DNA of 64,000 bases from JAVBQG01 sp031549185 (lineage in GTDB: Bacteria > Synergistota > Synergistia > Synergistales > Synergistaceae). The notes under the pieces were generated by a model. It was not told the DNA's origin. It saw nothing but the letters and a program-made list of their open reading frames with translations, and ran no database searches. The position numbers were made by a program, and so were the translations under genes. Shown piece after piece: positions 15,691 through 23,171 of this stretch (position 1 is the stretch's first letter; each line of letters starts with the position of its first letter). The DNA lies in the NCBI GenBank assembly GCA_031549185.1, contig JAVBQG010000006.1, positions 1-64,000 of the forward strand, read 5' to 3'.

Positions 15691-16785
15691 ATGCTGCACT
15701 GTGGAATCGTAGGACTGCCCCTGAGCGGAAAAACAACCGTCTTCAACGTCATCACGAGAGCCGGCGCGGAGGTGAAACCGTACGCCGGCGGCAAGACCGA
15801 CCCGAACCGCGCGGTCGTCGAGGTGCCGGACGCGCGCTTCGACAGGCTCGTGCAGGTGCACGTCCCGAAGAAGGAGACGCCGGCGCAGGTCGAGTTCGTC
15901 GACCTCGCGGGGCTTTCGCGCGGCGCGGGCAAGGGCGAGGGGCTCGGCAACAGCTTCCTCTCGTTCGTGGCCGACGCCGACGCGCTGATACACGTCATCC
16001 GCTGCTTCGAGAACCCGGCCGTCGAGCACCCGGAGGGCAGCGTCGACCCGCTGCGCGACTGGGAGATCCTGGAGATGGAGCTGATCTTCCGCGACCTGGC
16101 CGTGGTCGAGAACCGCCTCGGCAAGCTCTCGGGCAAGAAGAAGCTCACGCCCGAGGAGACGACGGAGAAGGCGCTGCTCGAGCGCTGCCGTGACTGCCTG
16201 ATGGACGAGAAGCCGCTCGTGAAGCTCGACATGACGCCGGAGGAGGCGCGCTCGTTGCGCGGGTTCACCTTCGTCACTGCCAAGCCGCAAATTGTCGTGC
16301 TCAATATGGACGAAACGCAGGCCGAGATCGCGAAGCTGCCGAACGGCGGGGCCCTGCAGAAGCGCATCGACGAACGGGGCGTGCACGCGATACGCCTCTA
16401 CGGACGCCTCGAAATGGACCTGATCGAGCTGTCGCCCGAGGAGGCCGCCGAGTTCACGGAGGGGCTGCCGATCGACGAGCCGGGACGCGAGCGCCTGATC
16501 GCCGAGGCGTACCGCACGCTAGGCCTGATCAGCTTCTTCACCTGCGGCCCCGACGAAGTGCGCGCATGGACGCTGCGCGACGGAGATACGGCCGTCGACG
16601 CGGCGGGCACGATCCACACCGACCTCGCTCGCGGCTTCATCCGCGCGCAGGTCGTCGCCTACGACGACTACACGGCGCACGACGACTCGTTCGCCAAGTG
16701 CCGCGACGCGGGCGTGCTGCGCCTGGAGGGCAAGGAGTACAAGGTCAGGGACGGCGACATCATCGAAATTCGTTTCAACGTATAA
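15691..16785 (+). CDS. ychF: redox-regulated ATPase YchF
   Basis: A 364-residue Obg-like ATPase, the normal length for YchF. The P-loop is Gly-Leu-Pro-Leu-Ser-Gly-Lys-Thr-Thr (residues 8-16). The switch II motif is Asp-Leu-Ala-Gly-Leu (about 72-76). The G4 position reads Asn-Met-Asp-Glu rather than Asn-Lys-x-Asp, the change that gives YchF its ATP preference. A coiled-coil insert (about 125-200) and the C-terminal TGS domain (about 280-363, ending Gly-Asp-Ile-Ile-Glu-Ile-Arg-Phe-Asn-Val) are present. YchF binds the ribosome and is linked to stress and redox responses. Monocistronic here, with an AAGGAG site before ATG. Confidence 0.95.
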   Translation: MLHCGIVGLPLSGKTTVFNVITRAGAEVKPYAGGKTDPNRAVVEVPDARFDRLVQVHVPKKETPAQVEFVDLAGLSRGAGKGEGLGNSFLSFVADADALIHVIRCFENPAVEHPEGSVDPLRDWEILEMELIFRDLAVVENRLGKLSGKKKLTPEETTEKALLERCRDCLMDEKPLVKLDMTPEEARSLRGFTFVTAKPQIVVLNMDETQAEIAKLPNGGALQKRIDERGVHAIRLYGRLEMDLIELSPEEAAEFTEGLPIDEPGRERLIAEAYRTLGLISFFTCGPDEVRAWTLRDGDTAVDAAGTIHTDLARGFIRAQVVAYDDYTAHDDSFAKCRDAGVLRLEGKEYKVRDGDIIEIRFNV

Positions 16786-16794
16786 AATGTATTT

Positions 16795-16842
16795 GTAGGG
16801 ACGGCCATTGGCCGTCCGCGGACGCGCAATGCGCGTCCCTAC
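16795..16842. repeat. tandem-palindrome element, GTAGGG family
   Basis: The element is bounded by GTAGGGAC and GTCCCTAC and consists of two adjacent perfect hairpins (GGACGGCCATTGGCCGTCC and GGACGCGCAATGCGCGTCC), followed by ACGAGAACA as in the 6661 repeat. It lies between ychF and the flavin oxidoreductase gene and could act as a terminator-like structure. Confidence 0.75.
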
Positions 16843-16869
16843 GAGAACAGGTTTGTAGGAGGTCATATC

Positions 16870-17889
16870 ATGTCCCTGTCTCTCTTCGACCCATTTGAAA
16901 TCCGCGGCATTCCGCTCGCCAACCGCATCGTCGCGGCCCCGCTCGCCACGCGCTCCTTCACGCGCGAGGGGCTACCGACGGAGGAGACGGCCGAGATATA
17001 CGGCAAATACGCCGCCTCCGGAGCGGGGCTGGTCGTGGTGGAACACCACGCGGTGCACCCCTGGGGGCGCAACCGCCACGAGCAGCCGCGCCTCTACGGC
17101 GACGAGGAGGCGGCGGCCCTGAAGCCGATCGTGGACCTCTTCAAAAAGAACGGCATCCCCGTGGTGGCGCAGATCAACTTTGCCGGCAGCATGGCGGCCG
17201 ACGAAACGCTACTGGCGGAGGACGACTTCGAGTATCTCTCCCCCTCCGGGGTCAAGACACCGAGGGACTCGCTCGCGGCCAAACCGCGCACCCTGGAGCG
17301 CGGGCAGATCGAGGAGATCGTGGAGGCCTTCGCGAACGCGGCCGTCCGCGCGGTGAAGATCGCGGGCTATGACGGGGTACAAATCCACGCCTCCCATGGC
17401 TATCTGCTCGGCCAATTTTTGAGCCCGCTCACCAACCGCCGCGACGACGCCTACGGCGGCTCGCCGAAAAAGCGCGCGCGGCTGTTGTACGAAGTCGCCG
17501 ACGCAGTGCGATCGAGCGTCCCGGGCGCCCTGCTCTCCGTGCGCCTCGGTGCAGCCGACCACATGCCGGACGAACCGCTCAAGGGCCTGTCGGTCGACGA
17601 TACCGCGCCGGTCGCGCGCGAACTGGCGGAACTCGGCGTCAACTGGATCGGGCTCTCCGGCAACCACTGCGGTTTCGGCGAGAAACTGACCGCCGATTTC
17701 CCCTACTTCGCGCCGTACGGGAGGATCGTTCACGACACCCTGCGCGGCGCGATCCCGCTCGACTGCGCCGGGGGCATCCGCAGCGCCAGAACGGCGAACG
17801 ATATGCTGAACGGCGGCATTTGCGACCTCGCCGGCATCGGGCGCCCCTTCTGGAGCGACCCCCAATTTATCGAGGCGTGGAAAAAATGA
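16870..17889 (+). CDS. NADH:flavin oxidoreductase / Old Yellow Enzyme family
   Basis: A 339-residue single-domain TIM barrel. It begins with Leu-Phe-Asp-Pro-Phe-Glu-Ile-Arg-Gly-Ile-Pro-Leu-Ala-Asn-Arg-Ile, has Gln-Ile-Asn-Phe-Ala-Gly at the FMN site, the active-site signature His-Ala-Ser-His-Gly-Tyr-Leu-Leu-Gly-Gln-Phe-Leu-Ser-Pro followed by Asn-Arg-Arg-x-Asp-x-Tyr-Gly-Gly-Ser, and a C-terminal Gly-Gly-Ile-Arg phosphate-binding loop. It would reduce activated alkenes (enals, enones, enoates) with FMN. It lacks the C-terminal FeS/FAD domains of 2,4-dienoyl-CoA reductase. It overlaps the downstream ROK kinase (ATGA), so the two are coupled. Confidence 0.9.
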   Translation: MSLSLFDPFEIRGIPLANRIVAAPLATRSFTREGLPTEETAEIYGKYAASGAGLVVVEHHAVHPWGRNRHEQPRLYGDEEAAALKPIVDLFKKNGIPVVAQINFAGSMAADETLLAEDDFEYLSPSGVKTPRDSLAAKPRTLERGQIEEIVEAFANAAVRAVKIAGYDGVQIHASHGYLLGQFLSPLTNRRDDAYGGSPKKRARLLYEVADAVRSSVPGALLSVRLGAADHMPDEPLKGLSVDDTAPVARELAELGVNWIGLSGNHCGFGEKLTADFPYFAPYGRIVHDTLRGAIPLDCAGGIRSARTANDMLNGGICDLAGIGRPFWSDPQFIEAWKK

Positions 17890-18788
17890 CGCGCATCGGC
17901 ATCGATCTCGGCGGACATACGATCGTCGCGGCGCGCGTAACGACAGAGAGCGACGGCGCACTGCCCCGCATCGAACGGAAAATTGCGGTGGAGACGCCGG
18001 AGGGACGGAGCGTGCGCGACGTGATGGCGATGATGGCGAACCTCGTCGCGGAGTTGTCCGCCGGGCAGACCGCGACCGCCGTCGGCGTCGCGGTACCAGG
18101 CATGGTCGACGCCGACCGCAGGCACGCGCGCCGGCTGCCGAACTTCCCCGTCGCGGAGTGGGACGACCTGGACGTGCCCGAGGCGCTGGAGAACGCTCTC
18201 AAATCGCGCGGGCTGAACCTGCCGGTCAAGATCGAAAACGACGCCAACTGCTACGCCCTCGGCGAGGGCAGCGCGGGCGAGGCGGCGGGGGCGCGAAATT
18301 TTGTCGTCTTCACGCTCGGCACCGGCATCGGCGGCGGCATCGTCCTGGATGGAAAATTGATCGCGGGCTTCCACGGCATGGCTGGCGAGACCGGCCACAT
18401 CGTGGTGGCGGGCGAAGCGCCCTGCGGCTGTGGCGGCGCGGGCCACGTCGAGACGCTGGCGGCCGCCGACGGTACGGGCAAACGCGCGGTTGCGGCGGGC
18501 CTGCCCGAGGAATTTCGCGAGCTCTGGGCACGGCGAGGCGGCCCGAGGGCCGACGCCGTGCTCGAACCGGGCCTCGACGCGCTGGCGCGGGCCGTCGCCA
18601 CGACCTGCCACATGCTCGACCCCCAGATGGTGATCCTCGGCGGCGGCATGTCCCAGGCCCCCGGCATCCGCGAGGCCGTCTGCGACAGAACCGTCCGCTA
18701 CCTCTCGCGCCCCTTCAAGGACAAGCTCGACCTGCGAATCTCGAAACTCGGCAACGACGCGGCGCTGTACGGCGCGGCGCGAATATGA
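17886..18788 (+). CDS. ROK-family sugar kinase/regulator-type protein
   Basis: A 300-residue ROK protein without an N-terminal DNA-binding domain, so probably a kinase. The phosphate-1 loop is Gly-Ile-Asp-Leu-Gly-Gly-His (residues 4-10). The catalytic Asp lies in Glu-Asn-Asp-Ala-Asn-Cys. Then follow Gly-Thr-Gly-Ile-Gly-Gly-Gly-Ile-Val and the Gly-Glu-Thr-Gly-His motif. The ROK zinc cluster region reads Pro-Cys-Gly-Cys-Gly-Gly-Ala-Gly-His, so at least one of the usual Cys ligands is changed. The ATG at 17886 overlaps the stop of the flavin oxidoreductase gene. Likely a glucokinase or N-acyl-hexosamine kinase; the exact sugar is not evident. Confidence 0.85.
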   Translation: MTRIGIDLGGHTIVAARVTTESDGALPRIERKIAVETPEGRSVRDVMAMMANLVAELSAGQTATAVGVAVPGMVDADRRHARRLPNFPVAEWDDLDVPEALENALKSRGLNLPVKIENDANCYALGEGSAGEAAGARNFVVFTLGTGIGGGIVLDGKLIAGFHGMAGETGHIVVAGEAPCGCGGAGHVETLAAADGTGKRAVAAGLPEEFRELWARRGGPRADAVLEPGLDALARAVATTCHMLDPQMVILGGGMSQAPGIREAVCDRTVRYLSRPFKDKLDLRISKLGNDAALYGAARI

Positions 18789-18798
18789 GCGGGGGCCC

Positions 18799-19305
18799 CT
18801 ACTTCGCCGGAAAGACCACCGACGTCCACATGGCGCGCAACTGCTCGAAGGCGTTTTTCTTCGAGGCGGGGCTCATGCCCGTGGTGTGGAGCGTCGACTT
18901 TGCGTCGCCCATGATGAGGATCGAAACGCGCATGGGGATCTCCTCCATCCGAATATCGCCGGTCACGATCACGGCCCGCTTGCCGTCGATCGTAAGAACC
19001 TCCTCCCTGCGGTTTTCGAGATTCAGGGGCGCGATCAGCTTCTCGAACAACATGCTCCTCGTCGCCTCGTAATCCCCCTCGACCCGCGTCAACTGCACGG
19101 CGGTGGGATCGCCCTCCTTCGTCGAGGCCAGCAGGACGACCCCGTCCGGCGCGATCCGCTCCCCCGCGCGCTCCTCCACGTCGACGAGGCCGTCGAGCGG
19201 CACCAGAGATGCGTTCACCTTTTCGAAAACCACGCGCGTCGCAGCCCAGCCCGCGCTCGAAAAAAGAAGACAGATCGATGCAATCAATAAAACCGCTTTT
19301 CTCAT
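18799..19305 (-). CDS. secreted protein of unknown function
   Basis: A 168-residue protein with a clear signal peptide (Lys-Ala-Val-Leu-Leu-Ile-Ala-Ser core, cleavage near Gly-Trp-Ala-Ala at residues 20-23). The mature part is a mixed alpha/beta sequence with no recognisable catalytic motif. It is convergent with the ROK gene (10 bases apart) and follows the substrate-binding protein gene on the same strand, with only 35 bases between them, so they may share a transcript. Not recognised as any named family. Confidence 0.7.
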   Translation of the reverse strand: MRKAVLLIASICLLFSSAGWAATRVVFEKVNASLVPLDGLVDVEERAGERIAPDGVVLLASTKEGDPTAVQLTRVEGDYEATRSMLFEKLIAPLNLENRREEVLTIDGKRAVIVTGDIRMEEIPMRVSILIMGDAKSTLHTTGMSPASKKNAFEQLRAMWTSVVFPAK

Positions 19306-19340
19306 ACCAAAGACCTCCTAAATACAACCGGCACCGCCGA

Positions 19341-20288
19341 TCAATCGCCCTTCCAGATCAGCGACGGCAGGTCGACCGGCTTTGCGATCATCTTCTGCTC
19401 CAGCAGGTACTCCTGCGTCGACGCGAGCGACTTCATGTCCGCGTCCGAGAACGTCTCGCCGAAGTCGTACCACGCCATTATGTCGGAGACGTCCTTCTCG
19501 GACATGCCGGTCTCCTTCGCCGCCAGCGCCACCGCGCCCTTCTTATCCGCCTCGATCTGCGCCAGCGTAGCCGCCCTCAATATGCGGAAGCGCTGCGCGA
19601 AGCCGGGGTCCTCTCGCAAAAATTTCGTGCCCGCGACCACCAGCGACAACCCGGTCACGCGCCCTTCGCCGTCGGCCAAAATCCGCCCGCCCGCCTTCCG
19701 GACGCGGACGATCTCGCTGCCCACCAACAGCGCGGCGTCCGCCTTCTTCGCCAACAGCGTCGCCGCCGCCTGCGGAATCGGCATCGGGTAGAACTCGAGG
19801 TCGGACTCCTTCAAACCGTGCTCTGCGAGCGCCATGACCAGGACGTGGTGGACGACGGATCCGCGGAGTCCCGCCACCTTCCTGCCCTTGAGGTCGGCGA
19901 TCGAGCGGACCGCCGGGTTATTCGTCATGACGGCGAAAGCCTTCGGCGAACGGCTGTTCACCGCCACGATCCTGGCGTCGATGCCGCCGGCGACAGAGAC
20001 GATGAAGGCGGCGTCCCCAACCCCCTGCACGACGTCGAGGTCGCCCGCCGCGACGGCGGCCATCTGCTTGGGCCCCGTCTGCAACGAGATCTCCGTCACC
20101 GTCATATCGGCGAAGGTCTTCGCGTAAGAACCTTTCGACGTCTCCCACATGACGGGGAGGTTGAAGGGCAGTTTCCAACTGCTGATGCGCAGCGCATGCG
20201 CCGCATCCGCGCGAAGAGGCGCACACACGAAGAGCGCGAACGCCACCAGAAGAAAGGTTGCATAAGGGATCACCCTGCGTCTTGTCAT
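19341..20288 (-). CDS. ABC-type substrate-binding protein (NMT1/SsuA-like)
   Basis: A 315-residue protein with an N-terminal signal peptide (about 30 residues ending Ala-Asp-Ala-Ala). The mature protein has the SsuA/NMT1 layout: a first strand Leu-Arg-Ile-Ser-Ser-Trp-Lys, Ala-Ala-Val-Ala-Ala-Gly-Asp-Leu-Asp-Val-Val (lobe 1), Ser-Ile-Ala-Asp-Leu-Lys-Gly-Arg-Lys-Val-Ala (hinge) and Lys-Lys-Ala-Asp-Ala-Ala-Leu-Leu (lobe 2). No ABC permease or ATPase gene is adjacent, so it may be an orphan receptor working with a transporter elsewhere. It lies 16 bases downstream of the amidohydrolase-like gene. Confidence 0.8.
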   Translation of the reverse strand: MTRRRVIPYATFLLVAFALFVCAPLRADAAHALRISSWKLPFNLPVMWETSKGSYAKTFADMTVTEISLQTGPKQMAAVAAGDLDVVQGVGDAAFIVSVAGGIDARIVAVNSRSPKAFAVMTNNPAVRSIADLKGRKVAGLRGSVVHHVLVMALAEHGLKESDLEFYPMPIPQAAATLLAKKADAALLVGSEIVRVRKAGGRILADGEGRVTGLSLVVAGTKFLREDPGFAQRFRILRAATLAQIEADKKGAVALAAKETGMSEKDVSDIMAWYDFGETFSDADMKSLASTQEYLLEQKMIAKPVDLPSLIWKGD

Positions 20289-20303
20289 GTCCGATCGTCC
20301 TCC

Positions 20304-21530
20304 CTAAATGATCTTCCGTATGCGCCCATCGACGATCGTCATGCCGATCTCGACGGAAGCGAGTTCGCGCAGCGGAACGACGAAGGGATTTTTCACCAGC
20401 ACCACCATGTCCGCCGCTTTGCCCGGCGCAAGCGTACCCCGCGCCCCCGACAGTCCGAGAGCGTCGGACGCTCCTCCCGTGTAGAGCCAGAAGGCCTCCG
20501 GGCGATCCAGCGCCTCGTTCGGCATCCACCCCTCGGCCGGCCTGCCCTCCGCGTCGCGGCGTACGATCGTCGCGCATATTCCCTCGAGAGGAGAGAAGGA
20601 GCGGGCGAAATAACCCGATCCCGCGCAGAGGACGACGCCCTTCTTGAGGAGCGTCTTCCACGCGTACGTGGTGCGCGCACGTTCGCTGCCGAGACGGGGA
20701 AGGATGATCGGCCAGTCGATTCCAACGCGAAACGGCCGGATCTCGACCGCGACGCCGAGCGCGGCGATCCTCGCGTATTGATCCGCGCTGCCGGCGGCAC
20801 AGTGAACGATCCTGTGGCGGGCGCGAAGGGAACCTTCCTCCTCGGCGACGCGCGCCAGGGCGTCGATCGCCTGCCCGATCGCCCCGTCGCCGACCGCGTG
20901 CAGCGCCACACCGCACTTCGCCCGATCGGCGGCGAGGATCATTCCGAAGAGCTCCTCCGCGTCGAAATGGAGTCGCCCTCCATCGCCGGGAGTATCGCGG
21001 TATTCCCCGAACAGAGCGGCCGTCCGGTCGTCGAGAAAACCGTCGAGGACGATCTTGAGCGGCCCGGGAGAGAGCATCCCCTCCTCCGAGCGAACACTCT
21101 TTCGCCATGCCAGGAGCTCTTCGACGTCCGAGAGGGCCCGCGCGAGATACTGCGGCATCACGCGCAGCGGAAGCGCCCCGGCTTGGTCCAGTTCGCCCAG
21201 CGTCCGGAGGAGTTCGCCTTCGGCCTCCGGATCGCTGCAGTCGCACTGAATCAACGTCAGTCCCGCATTCGCCAGCAAGGGCAGCAGCGCGCGCAGTTTT
21301 TCGGGCGATGAGGGCAGCGGAAGCCCCGCGTCGACGAAACCGGGCAGGGCGGTCGCGCCGTGCAAGTCCAGCACCACCGTCCCCGGGTCGCAGAGACCGA
21401 GCACCTCGCGGTCCGATCCCAGCGCCTCGACCGCGCCGTCCTTGGACAAAATCGCGGAGACCTTGCCGGGCGCGGCGAAGGGGTATATCTCCCCGTTTAT
21501 GAGAGCCAGAGAACGCGCACGATTCGTCAA
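20304..21530 (-). CDS. amidohydrolase-3-like protein lacking metal ligands
   Basis: A 408-residue protein in the amidohydrolase-3 (YtcJ-like) fold. The start is TTG 21530, eight bases after a GAAGGAG site that overlaps the end of pepA. Strand order fits: Leu-Pro-Gly-Phe-Val-Asp-Ala, His-Ala-Val-Gly-Asp-Gly-Ala-Ile, Arg-His-Arg-Ile-Val-His-Cys, and the C-terminal Gly-Thr-Leu-Ala-Pro-Gly-Lys-Ala-Ala-Asp-Met-Val. But the His-x-His metal motif expected after Gly-Phe-Val-Asp-Ala reads Gly-Leu-Pro-Leu-Pro, and the catalytic Asp motif (Gly-Ser-Asp) reads Gly-Ser-Gly-Tyr. A non-hydrolytic relative or a decaying gene. It lies between pepA and the substrate-binding protein. Confidence 0.75.
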   Translation of the reverse strand: MTNRARSLALINGEIYPFAAPGKVSAILSKDGAVEALGSDREVLGLCDPGTVVLDLHGATALPGFVDAGLPLPSSPEKLRALLPLLANAGLTLIQCDCSDPEAEGELLRTLGELDQAGALPLRVMPQYLARALSDVEELLAWRKSVRSEEGMLSPGPLKIVLDGFLDDRTAALFGEYRDTPGDGGRLHFDAEELFGMILAADRAKCGVALHAVGDGAIGQAIDALARVAEEEGSLRARHRIVHCAAGSADQYARIAALGVAVEIRPFRVGIDWPIILPRLGSERARTTYAWKTLLKKGVVLCAGSGYFARSFSPLEGICATIVRRDAEGRPAEGWMPNEALDRPEAFWLYTGGASDALGLSGARGTLAPGKAADMVVLVKNPFVVPLRELASVEIGMTIVDGRIRKII

Positions 21531-21534
21531 GAAG

Positions 21535-23013
21535 CTACTCCTTCTCTTCTTTCGTGCGCTCCAGCATGAAGGTTGCGATGCTGCGCATGCCGTAGGCTGT
21601 CGCGCCCTTCGTGTAGTACGAATAGGCGTCCTTGGCGAAGTCCGTCGCCGCGATGTCGAGGTGGATCCACGAGACCTCCTCGTCAACGAACTTCTCGAGG
21701 AACATAGCGGCCGTGATCGCGCCGCCATAACGCCCGGCGGAGTTCACCATATCCGCGATGGGCGACTTGAGCTTGTCCCGCAGGCGATCGTCGTCCATCG
21801 GCAACTTCCAGAAACGCTCGCCCGTACGTTTCGCGGTGTCGAGGAACTTGTCCGCGAATTCGTCGTCGTTCGTGAAGAGCCCCGCCGTGTCCTCGCCGAG
21901 GGCGACCGCACAGGCGCCGGTTAGCGTGGCGATGTCGATGATCGCGTCGGGCTTCTGCCCGCAGGCGTAGGCCAGCGCGTCTGCCAGCGTCAGGCGCCCC
22001 TCGGCGTCCGTGTTGTTGACCTCGATCGTCTTGCCGTTGTAGGCGCGGATGACGTCGTCCGGCCGGTACGAACCGCCGCCCGGCATGTTCTCCGCCGCGC
22101 CGACGACCGCGTGTATTTTGACGGGGAGCTCCAGCTCCGCGGCCGCCTTGATTGCGCCAAGAACCACACATGCGCCCGTCTTATCGCCCTTCATGGTCAC
22201 CATCGAATCGGCTGGCTTGAGCGACAGGCCGCCGCTGTCGAAGGTGATGCCCTTGCCGACGAGGGCCATGGTACACTTCGGCTCGCCCTTCGGCACGTAG
22301 ACGAGGTGAATCAGACGCGGCGGCGTGACGGAGCCTTGCCCCACGGACAGAAGGGCGTTCATCCCCTTTTCCCTCAACTCGGGCGCCTGGGCCACCGTGC
22401 AGGCGAAGCCCTTCTCCGCCGCCAGATCACGCGCGATCTTCTCGAACGTCTCGGGGTTGATCACGTTGCCCGGTTCGTTGGCGATGTCGCGCGCGTAGCA
22501 CTGTCCGAGCGCCAGGACGCGCCCGTTCTCCAGCCCTTGGGCATGTCCCCCCTGTACGGAGACGACCTCCGGGACGACGAAGCGGTCCTCCTCGTCCTGG
22601 GCGCGATACTTCTCGAACCGATACCCGGCGAGCGTCGCTCCCTCGCCGATGCAGCGCGAACGCAGCGCGCACTTGGCGCCGGGGATGGCGAGCGCGACGG
22701 TATGCGCGCCGCGGCGAGCCGCATACCGCACGATCTCGAACGCCGCCTTGCGGTAGTCGTCGGCGACCGCCTTCTCCTTGTCCCCGAGACCCACGAGGAC
22801 GACGGCCTGCGTATGGCCCTCTGCGAGCGGGATCGCCAGCGTCTTGCCGCGCCCTGCCTTGAACTTCTCGCGGGCTAAGGAGAGGGATGCCAGCCGCGCC
22901 AGATCGGCGGGCAGCGAGGACAAATCCTCCTTCGAGAAATTGTCGTACAGCGCGAGCCCCAGCACGTCCCCTTTTTCGATTTTCGCGCCTTCCTGCAACA
23001 ATTCAAATTTCAT
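21535..23013 (-). CDS. pepA: leucyl (cytosol) aminopeptidase, M17 family
   Basis: A 492-residue M17 aminopeptidase of normal length. The C-terminal catalytic domain has Gly-Lys-Gly-Ile-Thr-Phe-Asp-Ser-Gly-Gly-Leu-Ser-Leu-Lys-Pro (metal Lys and Asp ligands) and the family signature Asn-Thr-Asp-Ala-Glu-Gly-Arg-Leu-Thr-Leu-Ala-Asp-Ala-Leu (about residues 333-346, with catalytic Arg). The N-terminal domain (1-160) is the usual regulatory macro-like fold. It releases N-terminal residues from cytoplasmic peptides, in line with a peptide-fermenting lifestyle. Probably co-transcribed with the amidohydrolase-like gene. Confidence 0.95.
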   Translation of the reverse strand: MKFELLQEGAKIEKGDVLGLALYDNFSKEDLSSLPADLARLASLSLAREKFKAGRGKTLAIPLAEGHTQAVVLVGLGDKEKAVADDYRKAAFEIVRYAARRGAHTVALAIPGAKCALRSRCIGEGATLAGYRFEKYRAQDEEDRFVVPEVVSVQGGHAQGLENGRVLALGQCYARDIANEPGNVINPETFEKIARDLAAEKGFACTVAQAPELREKGMNALLSVGQGSVTPPRLIHLVYVPKGEPKCTMALVGKGITFDSGGLSLKPADSMVTMKGDKTGACVVLGAIKAAAELELPVKIHAVVGAAENMPGGGSYRPDDVIRAYNGKTIEVNNTDAEGRLTLADALAYACGQKPDAIIDIATLTGACAVALGEDTAGLFTNDDEFADKFLDTAKRTGERFWKLPMDDDRLRDKLKSPIADMVNSAGRYGGAITAAMFLEKFVDEEVSWIHLDIAATDFAKDAYSYYTKGATAYGMRSIATFMLERTKEEKE

Positions 23014-23116
23014 TTTTATGAACCTCCTCGTCTCGTTTGCGACCGTTGTAAAAAATTCTCGAACGCAATATTACCACTTTTAAGCGGGGCGCGCTTCCCG
23101 CGATCGCACAAAAAAC

Positions 23117-23153
23117 GGCGACGCCCGGACTGCGGACAGCCCGAGGCGTCGCC
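23117..23153 (-). terminator. terminator of pruA
   Basis: GGCGACGCC (23117-23125) pairs with GGCGTCGCC (23145-23153); on the minus strand the stem is followed by CGTTTTTTG. It sits just after the pruA stop codon. Confidence 0.85.
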
Positions 23154-23171
23154 CTCTTCTCGCTTGATCTC

